In this document: one piece after another, positions 6,038-9,843 of the stretch | Layout: each line of letters starts with the position of its first letter | Position numbering within the stretch: the stretch's first letter is position 1 | Assembly (NCBI GenBank): GCA_022842565.1 | Contig: JALHPH010000035.1 | Location: forward strand, 1 to 9,843 | DNA length: 9,843 bases | Reading direction: 5' to 3' | Source: Fimbriimonadaceae bacterium | Lineage (GTDB): Bacteria > Armatimonadota > Fimbriimonadia > Fimbriimonadales > Fimbriimonadaceae | Program-made: the position numbers and the translations under genes | Notes under the pieces: model-generated | What the model was told of the DNA's origin: nothing | Databases searched by the model: none | Seen by the model: only the letters and a program-made list of their open reading frames with translations

Positions 6038-6520
6038 ATGTTCGAATTGCCAGATACGATCAAGCCGATTCTCGGCACAGATGAGGCGACCCTTGATGAC
6101 AAGGGCCGTTGTCTGGTTTCGAAAAAGAAGCGCGATCGGCTTGGCGAAGATTTTGTTTTAGCTCTCGGTTCCACAGGCTGTCTCACTGCCTATCCCCTTT
6201 GGTCTTGGAAGCGCTACCTGAGCGAGATGCTCGGCGGAGAAGTGCTGAACTTTGGCCGCGAGGACTTCACCCGCTTGGTGATGGGCACCGCTGATGACGA
6301 GCTGAACTTTGACGCACAGGGCCGATTTGTCATTCCGAAGAATCTTCGCGAACTGGCCAACTTAAGAGGTCCAGTGACGTTGCTTGGTGCAGGCGACCGG
6401 CTCGAAATCTGGGATCCAGAAGAGCTCGCCAAATTCTATGTCAACGAGGAAGCCTATGCGGGCGCCCGCCGTAGCTCGCTGATGCGCGCCTATATCCAGA
6501 TGACCGGGAGGGTGCAGTGA
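6038..6520 (+). CDS. mraZ: Transcriptional regulator MraZ
   Basis: 160 aa, slightly longer than the usual 143-152. MraZ is a ring-forming DNA-binding protein made of two SpoVT/AbrB-like halves, and it represses its own dcw operon. Each half carries the conserved DxxxR motif: DDKGR (20-24) followed by CLVSKKKR, and DAQGR (92-96) followed by FVIPKNLREL. GCLTAYPLWSWKRY (47-60) and DRLEIWDPEEL (120-130) match the recurring 'L.iyp...W' strand-helix of the fold. The stop overlaps the rsmH GTG by 4 nt. The Shine-Dalgarno sequence before its own ATG is weak. The operator-like array upstream fits autoregulation. First gene of the dcw cluster here. Confidence 0.96.
   Translation: MFELPDTIKPILGTDEATLDDKGRCLVSKKKRDRLGEDFVLALGSTGCLTAYPLWSWKRYLSEMLGGEVLNFGREDFTRLVMGTADDELNFDAQGRFVIPKNLRELANLRGPVTLLGAGDRLEIWDPEELAKFYVNEEAYAGARRSSLMRAYIQMTGRVQ
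6506..6511 (+). promoter_or_regulatory. Ribosome binding site deciding the rsmH GTG start
   Basis: GGGAGG lies inside the end of mraZ, 5 nt before the GTG at 6517. This supports the non-ATG start and the 4-nt GTGA overlap as a translational coupling point. Confidence 0.7.
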
Positions 6521-7431
6521 CGCCAAAACACGACCCGGTGATGATGGCTGAAGTCCTGGAGACCCTCCAATTGGCTCCCGGAATGGTCGCTGTGGATGGC
6601 ACCCTGGGGCTGGCTGGTCATGCCACCCAGATGCTTGCGCGCATTCAACCCGGCGGATTGCTCATCGGTCTGGACTGGGATCAGTCGATGCTGGCGCTGG
6701 CAAAAGAGAAGTTGCCAGCTGACGCTGTGTTGGTCCACGCCAATTACCGCGAAATCCCCGAAGTCTTAGCGCGAGTGCTGCCCGCCCGCAACCGACCGGC
6801 GCAAGCCGACGCCATTCTTCTCGATCTTGGTTTGAACAGCTTCCAGATCGAGGACGGCGAGCGCGGAATATCTTTCTTGAATGAGGGCCCCCTGGATATG
6901 CGTATGGACCGCACCCAGGGAGAGCCCGCCAGCGGATATCTTAACCGCGCGAGCGAGGACCAACTGGAGCGAGCGCTGCGCGAATGGGGCGGCGAGCGCT
7001 GGTCCCGCCGCGTGGCCAAGATGATCATTGAGCACCGCCGAACCAAGTCGCTGAAGACGACACAGGACCTGGTGGATTGCGTCCTTGCGGCCATCCCCGT
7101 GGCCATGCGTGACCAGCGCATCCACCCGGCCACGCGCACATTCCAAGCGGTGCGCGTTGCCGTGAATCGCGAGCTTGAAGACCTTGAAGACTGTTTCATC
7201 CGGGCCGCCCAAACGCTGGCCCCGGGCGGAACTATGGTCGTTCTGAGCTACCACAGCGGCGAGGACCGCCCCGCCAAAGAGGCTGTGAGACGCCTCGCTC
7301 AGGGCGGATTTATCGATCTCTATCGCAAGCCCCTCGTGCCGACTGCCGAGGAGATTGCCATCAACCGACGGAGCCGCAGCGCTAAATTGCGAGCGGTCCG
7401 CAGACCCAAGGAGTCACCAACCCATGCCTAA
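6517..7431 (+). CDS. rsmH: 16S rRNA (cytosine-N4) methyltransferase RsmH (MraW)
   Basis: 304 aa, normal for the family (about 310). RsmH methylates N4 of C1402 in 16S rRNA using S-adenosylmethionine. Visible: the N-terminal HDPVM (5-9); SAM motif I VDGTLGLAGHA (26-36); the acidic GLDWDQ strand end (51-56); DAILLDLGLNSFQIEDGERGISF (98-120) and GPLDMRMD (124-131), the family's most typical block; HPATRTFQAVRVAVNREL (203-220); and the C-terminal YHSGEDR (246-252) with RRSRSAKLRAVRR (284-296). Two positions differ from common versions: GLAGH instead of GxGGH, and YHSGEDR instead of FHSLEDR. The start is GTG at 6517, with ribosome binding site GGGAGG. The end overlaps ftsL by 8 nt. Confidence 0.95.
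   Translation: MTPKHDPVMMAEVLETLQLAPGMVAVDGTLGLAGHATQMLARIQPGGLLIGLDWDQSMLALAKEKLPADAVLVHANYREIPEVLARVLPARNRPAQADAILLDLGLNSFQIEDGERGISFLNEGPLDMRMDRTQGEPASGYLNRASEDQLERALREWGGERWSRRVAKMIIEHRRTKSLKTTQDLVDCVLAAIPVAMRDQRIHPATRTFQAVRVAVNRELEDLEDCFIRAAQTLAPGGTMVVLSYHSGEDRPAKEAVRRLAQGGFIDLYRKPLVPTAEEIAINRRSRSAKLRAVRRPKESPTHA
7408..7413 (+). promoter_or_regulatory. Ribosome binding site deciding the ftsL start
   Basis: AAGGAG lies 10 nt before the ATG at 7424. The frame is open further upstream to an ATG at 7355, but that start lacks a comparable site and would overlap rsmH by 77 nt. Confidence 0.65.
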
Positions 7432-7843
7432 AACAGCAACAATTCAACGAACGACGACCCGCCAAGCCCCTCGCGCTGTGACCCGACGCCGCGTGCTCGC
7501 GACTCGGCGCGTTCGCACGCGACGCGAGCGCTCGGTGCTGGTGCCCGCCATGGCGGTCTTCTTCAGCGCGCTGGCTTGCGCTTGGGTGCTCAGCTCGGTG
7601 CTTGGCAATATCGCTCTGGAGAAAGAGCGCCGACAGAGACTCTTCATGGCAGAGCGCATTCAGGTCGTCGGCGCTGAAATCGAGCGACTTGAGCGAGAAG
7701 TGAATCTCTCGGCGGGCGCGGATGCGGTCGAGACTTTTGTAGCGAGCGGCCACTGGATGCTTTCCACCGAGCCAAACGGGCCAGTCGTTCCAGCTTCAGT
7801 CAACCCACAACCAGGGGAGTCTCGTGTCGTCGCGCGGCGCTGA
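7424..7843 (+). CDS. ftsL: FtsL-like cell division protein
   Basis: 139 aa from the ATG at 7424. Sequence conservation in FtsL is low, so the call uses topology and place: a short, very basic cytoplasmic tail (1-37, rich in Arg and Thr); one membrane segment (about 38-64, VLVPAMAVFFSALACAWVLSS); then a charged heptad-like coiled coil (about 65-95, EKERRQRLFMAERIQVVGAEIERLEREV) on the outside. FtsL links the FtsQ/FtsB complex to septal peptidoglycan synthesis by FtsW/FtsI. It lies between rsmH and ftsI, the standard dcw position, overlapping the first by 8 nt and the second by 20 nt. After residue 110 the tail is Pro-rich and unstructured-looking. A DivIC/FtsB-type protein is the only serious alternative. 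Confidence 0.8.
   Translation: MPKTATIQRTTTRQAPRAVTRRRVLATRRVRTRRERSVLVPAMAVFFSALACAWVLSSVLGNIALEKERRQRLFMAERIQVVGAEIERLEREVNLSAGADAVETFVASGHWMLSTEPNGPVVPASVNPQPGESRVVARR
7813..7819 (+). promoter_or_regulatory. Ribosome binding site deciding the ftsI GTG start
   Basis: AGGGGAG within the end of ftsL is 4 nt before the GTG at 7824. This supports a GTG start and a 20-nt gene overlap. Confidence 0.6.
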
Positions 7844-8492
7844 TGCGCAAGTAAAAAAGCGCGCGGCGGGCGTGCTGATCGCCATGTTCCTGGTGGCGAC
7901 GGCCAGCCAGGCCTGGGTGCATTTTGGTGGCGCGGGCGAAACACTGAAGCGAGCCCGCGCCTCCGGGCGTTTTGATACCATGCGCGAACTGGTTGCGCCG
8001 CGAGGCAAGATCTTGGCAAGCGACGGGCGAATTTTGGCCCAGAGCCTTGACGTGTTCCAGCTGAGCGTCCGGTACGACCAGGTTCCTGAGTCCCCCAGTT
8101 TCTTTTTAGCGCTAAGCGCTGCATCCGGAATCCCCTCAGCCGAGCTGAGCGCCGCACTGGCCACTGGGGGCGAGCGCCGCTATTGGCCCGAGCCCCTCTC
8201 GGCCGCTCGGGCGGACAAGGTCCGCGAAGTCAAGCGCCATTGGTTTGCGGATGGTGTCTCGCTGGACCGAGTCCAGCGGCGCGTGTACCCCTACGCCGAC
8301 GTGCTGGGAACGTTGGTCGGGCGCTACGAAGCGGATCTCGTCACAGGGCTTGAGAGTTCGCAAAACCGAGTGCTCTCGGGTGAAAATGGCTCGCAAAGCG
8401 GACTCGCCGACCGCCGTGGGGAGTCGATCGATGGGAGTGCCTTGGACGAGTGGAGTGAACGCCGCGTGACGTGGCACCGGGCCCTGCAGTAG
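7824..8492 (+). CDS. ftsI: Truncated FtsI / class B penicillin-binding protein, N-terminal part
   Basis: The frame runs 222 codons, against about 580-700 aa for intact FtsI. Present: a membrane anchor (about 14-32), the class B motif APRGKILASDGRILAQ (58-73; RGxIxDRxGxxLA-type), and the dimerisation region with RRVYPYADVLGTLVGRYEADLVTGLESSQNRVLSGENG (152-189) and DRRGESI (196-202). FtsI is the transpeptidase that cross-links septal peptidoglycan. After residue about 202 (nt about 8429) the resemblance ends; the last 20 residues read antisense through the peptidase on the other strand. The whole transpeptidase domain, with its SxxK, SxN and KTG motifs, is absent and does not resume downstream. 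The break coincides with the junction at 8424-8440. Start GTG at 7824. Confidence 0.85.
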   Translation: MSSRGADAQVKKRAAGVLIAMFLVATASQAWVHFGGAGETLKRARASGRFDTMRELVAPRGKILASDGRILAQSLDVFQLSVRYDQVPESPSFFLALSAASGIPSAELSAALATGGERRYWPEPLSAARADKVREVKRHWFADGVSLDRVQRRVYPYADVLGTLVGRYEADLVTGLESSQNRVLSGENGSQSGLADRRGESIDGSALDEWSERRVTWHRALQ

Positions 8493-9182
8493 AAATGCCG
8501 TCCAGGCCAAAGCCCCTTCGTAGTCGGCAGTCGTCATGTCAGCCGAACTGGTCAGCTGAGCCAGCTGGCGGATTCGCGGGAACGGCCGCTGCTGCACGAG
8601 CGTCCGGATTTCAGCACGCGTCGCCGCCCAGTCCCCTGTCCGTTCACTCAACTCCGCTAGACCCTCGTCCAGCCAGAGTGGGACGTCAGGAGCAATTTCT
8701 TGCAAAACAAAATGGGTCACTTCGTGGCGCAGATCGGTGACCAGGGTGGGACTCGATGTCGCAAACACGTAGGCGTGCGTGTCGGTCTGCACATAAAGCG
8801 CCGGTCGTTGACGGGGGACGTCGGGAAAAACTGCCGCAAGATAATTACGGTAAACCGTTGGTTCATGAAACAAGAACACATGGAGTGGACGTCGTGCCGG
8901 CCAAGGGCTGCCGAGTGACTGGGAGAGCTGCTGCGGCCACTGGCTCAGTGTCTGCAAATCGGCTCGCCGCTCTGCTAGCGAATGGTCGGCGTAGACCGCA
9001 AGCGAGTCGAGCTGAATGGCGTCAGGCCAGCCAGCCGTCGGCGACTGGCCGTGGCACATCCCGGCCCAGGCGAGCAAGACCCAACTCCACACGCTCCCGA
9101 GACCAACCAGCCGCTGAGCTTGTCGAGGAAACACCCGCGGCCGCGTAAAGTCGCTCAGCAGATTGGATCGAGTCTGGCTCAT
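8136..9182 (-). CDS. Secreted HExxH metallopeptidase-like protein (peptidase MA / DUF1570-like), C-terminus missing
   Basis: The open frame is 348 codons, but only residues 1 to about 250 (9182 down to about 8430) look like a real protein; the rest is antisense to ftsI. The N-terminus has a basic stretch and a hydrophobic segment (about 24-45, GLGSVWSWVLLAWAGMCHG), fitting a secretion signal with cleavage near SPTAG. DLRHEVTHFVLQ (150-160) holds the zinc-binding HEVTH (153-157), and WLDEGLAELSE (170-180) supplies the third ligand Glu173, the gluzincin arrangement seen in peptidase-MA-like and planctomycete DUF1570-type proteins. Then comes an ALAWTAFLLQGP helix (224-235). Substrate unknown; an extracytoplasmic proteolytic role is inferred. 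No Shine-Dalgarno sequence before the ATG. It is divergent from the FabH-like gene, with 340 nt between. Confidence 0.65.
   Translation of the reverse strand: MSQTRSNLLSDFTRPRVFPRQAQRLVGLGSVWSWVLLAWAGMCHGQSPTAGWPDAIQLDSLAVYADHSLAERRADLQTLSQWPQQLSQSLGSPWPARRPLHVFLFHEPTVYRNYLAAVFPDVPRQRPALYVQTDTHAYVFATSSPTLVTDLRHEVTHFVLQEIAPDVPLWLDEGLAELSERTGDWAATRAEIRTLVQQRPFPRIRQLAQLTSSADMTTADYEGALAWTAFLLQGPVPRHAAFTPLVQGTPIDRLPTAVGESALRAIFTREHSVLRTLKPCDEIRFVAPDQRSQHVGVGVHAPLDSVQRDTIRKPMALDFADLVRPSGREGLGPIAALAPSGQCGAQLG
8424..8440. other. Probable chimeric or rearrangement junction
   Basis: ftsI on the plus strand loses its resemblance near 8429, and the secreted HExxH protein on the minus strand, read in its own direction, loses family-like sequence at about the same place. 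Both genes therefore meet tail to tail at an internal, non-terminal point. The palindrome TCGATCGA at 8424-8431 lies at the meeting point. No inverted repeats, target duplication, tRNA or transposase gene marks a mobile element boundary. The most economical reading is a contig joining two genomes; the exact base cannot be fixed without homologues or reads. Confidence 0.7.
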
Positions 9183-9193
9183 AACGGCTCAGT

Positions 9194-9223
9194 GGGGCAA
9201 ATAGGGGGCTTAGGGGGCTGGGG
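9194..9223 (+). repeat. G-quadruplex-type motif with 9-bp tandem repeat
   Basis: Four G-tracts (GGGG 9194-9197, GGGGG 9204-9208, GGGGG 9213-9217, GGGG 9220-9223) are separated by loops of 6, 4 and 2 nt. TAGGGGGCT is repeated in tandem at 9202-9210 and 9211-9219. The motif lies 12-41 nt upstream of the peptidase ATG, with G on the template strand for that gene. Confidence 0.6.
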
Positions 9224-9356
9224 AAGCGGCGACCCGAGGCGAAAATTCGCGATGATTTGGCCCTCGCCGGCATCCGTGCGCCCCCAGAACTGGCTGACAC
9301 CTGCGCCGACCGTCGGTAAAGTGGACCCCTTGTGGGGGTTGAGTCTCGCTTTGTAA

Positions 9357-9385
9357 TTGCCGGTTTGCGCGGCGGAGTGTATCTT
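9357..9385 (+). promoter_or_regulatory. Weak candidate promoter of the FabH-like gene
   Basis: TTGCCG (9357-9362) and TATCTT (9380-9385) are spaced 17 bp apart, each 4 of 6 to the sigma-70 type consensus. It would give a leader of about 130 nt to the GTG at 9523. A TTGACG at 9447-9452 lacks a good -10. Confidence 0.25.
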
Positions 9386-9522
9386 GGCGGGGCCGCGAGG
9401 GTCAAGGCGAGCGTCGGCGGGGAGGGAGCGGCCGCCTAAAGAGCGGTTGACGGGCCCTGTCGTCGGCCAATTCGCCCTCTTCCGCGAGATTGCCGTCGCC
9501 CGAGAGTAAGTAAGGATCGCTT

Positions 9523-9843
9523 GTGCCGTACGCCGCAATAGGACCCATTGCCGTCCATTTTCCCGACCAGATTGAAACGAACGCTCAGCTGGCGTCGGAG
9601 TTCGACGGCTGGGACATGGAGCTGATCTATTCCAAAACTGGGATCGCTCAGCGTTACATCGCCGCCCCGCACGAATGCGCGTCCGATCTGGGCATCGCGG
9701 CGGCAGAGCAACTGTTTGCGGAACATGGTATCGATCGTAAATCGATCGATTTCCTGCTCTTTTGTACGCAAACCCCCGACTATCCTCTCCCCACAACGGC
9801 GTGCTTGATGCAGCAACGTTTGGGATTGCCGACAACCTGCGGA
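9523..9843 (+). CDS. Beta-ketoacyl-ACP synthase III family protein, 5' part
   Basis: 107 codons are present and the gene continues past the window end. The start GTG at 9523 follows TAAGGA (9511-9516) at good spacing, and an in-frame TAA at 9511-9513 excludes longer versions. The protein opens YAAIGPIAVHFPDQIETNAQL, then WDMELIYSKTGIAQRYIA (30-47) and ASDLGIAAAEQLF (53-65), followed by FLLFCTQTPDYPLPTTACLMQQRLGL (77-102), all matching the N-terminal half of KAS III/FabH-type thiolase-fold enzymes. The catalytic Cys and the His/Asn residues lie beyond the window. FabH starts fatty-acid chains from acetyl-CoA and malonyl-ACP; FabH relatives also build specialised lipids or glycan acyl groups, so I give no gene symbol. 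It resembles versions common in Planctomycetota. Confidence 0.88.
   Translation, partial: MPYAAIGPIAVHFPDQIETNAQLASEFDGWDMELIYSKTGIAQRYIAAPHECASDLGIAAAEQLFAEHGIDRKSIDFLLFCTQTPDYPLPTTACLMQQRLGLPTTCG

Larger units (their letters stand above)
9183..9522. promoter_or_regulatory. 340-nt divergent intergenic region
   Basis: No convincing gene is seen; open frames here are antisense or GC-driven. It contains the four-tract G-rich motif (9194-9223), a GCGAA-AA-TTCGC dyad (9239-9250), a hairpin CCCC-TTGT-GGGG (9326-9337) with a mixed T-containing stretch after it, and a possible plus-strand promoter at 9357-9385. It separates the minus-strand peptidase from the plus-strand ketoacyl synthase. Confidence 0.5.

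Noticed and set aside
8136..8430. C-terminal extension of the HExxH protein antisense to ftsI
   Set aside because: The same bases encode conserved class B PBP motifs on the plus strand, so the minus-strand frame is open by chance past the junction.
8430..8492. 20-residue C-terminal tail of ftsI
   Set aside because: It has no resemblance to the FtsI linker before the transpeptidase domain and is antisense to the FLLQGP helix region of the peptidase; it arises from reading past the junction.
9739..9752. Perfect 14-bp palindrome AAATCGATCGATTT
   Set aside because: It lies inside the FabH-like coding sequence and is accounted for by the codons for Lys-Ser-Ile-Asp-Phe; no sign of regulatory use, though the TCGATCGA core also occurs at the junction.
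9179..9835. 218-codon minus-strand frame across the intergenic region and FabH-like gene
   Set aside because: The opposite strand encodes a clear KAS III N-terminus with a good ribosome binding site; the antisense peptide is Arg/Pro/Ser-rich without motifs.
1..9843. CRISPR arrays, insertion sequences, toxin-antitoxin or defence genes
   Set aside because: I found no regularly spaced long repeats, transposase motifs, terminal inverted repeats or small paired genes of that type in the window.

Overview
The window joins two unlike pieces of bacterial DNA. Positions 1 to about 8430 form a compact, GC-rich housekeeping region of a diderm-type bacterium. Gene order is: 3' end of hypoxanthine phosphoribosyltransferase, rho, a convergent lytic transglycosylase, ornithine cyclodeaminase, convergent ychF, divergent pdxH, then the start of a division/cell-wall (dcw) cluster, mraZ-rsmH-ftsL-ftsI. 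Several starts have no Shine-Dalgarno sequence but a -10-like hexamer 6 to 11 nt upstream of the start codon, a leaderless layout known from lineages such as Deinococcota and Actinomycetota. An Armatimonadota-like or similar deep-branching origin would fit, but this is only an impression from protein character and gene layout.

At about 8424-8440 the dcw cluster breaks. ftsI stops after its N-terminal membrane segment and dimerisation region, with no transpeptidase domain. From there the other strand carries a secreted HExxH metallopeptidase-like protein that also has no natural C-terminus. A divergent ketoacyl-ACP synthase III (FabH-like) gene then runs off the window end. The right-hand part (about 8430-9843) looks Planctomycetota-like (low to moderate confidence). 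Two genes broken at one point, one of them normally essential, make a chimeric contig the most likely explanation; a real rearrangement is the alternative.

Functional logic: mraZ, rsmH, ftsL and ftsI overlap end to end (4, 8 and 20 nt) and have good ribosome binding sites, so they look translationally coupled. Upstream of mraZ lies an array of six (A/T)CCC(A/T) boxes starting at 5814, 5825, 5835, 5846, 5856 and 5867. The 10-11 bp steps keep them on one face of the helix, and a perfect TATAAT lies between the last two. This matches the known TGGGN direct-repeat operator of MraZ, placed on the opposite strand, and implies autorepression of the cluster. Between this promoter and mraZ is a 36-codon leader ORF with a strong Shine-Dalgarno sequence.

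Other regulatory structure includes a 12-bp palindrome in the transglycosylase/ornithine cyclodeaminase divergent region, three hairpins between ocd and ychF, a C-rich rho leader, and a four-tract G-rich motif beside the peptidase start. I see no tRNA, rRNA, CRISPR array, insertion sequence or phage genes. I do not see a convincing new multi-gene system; the most notable signals are the phased MraZ operator array and the junction.
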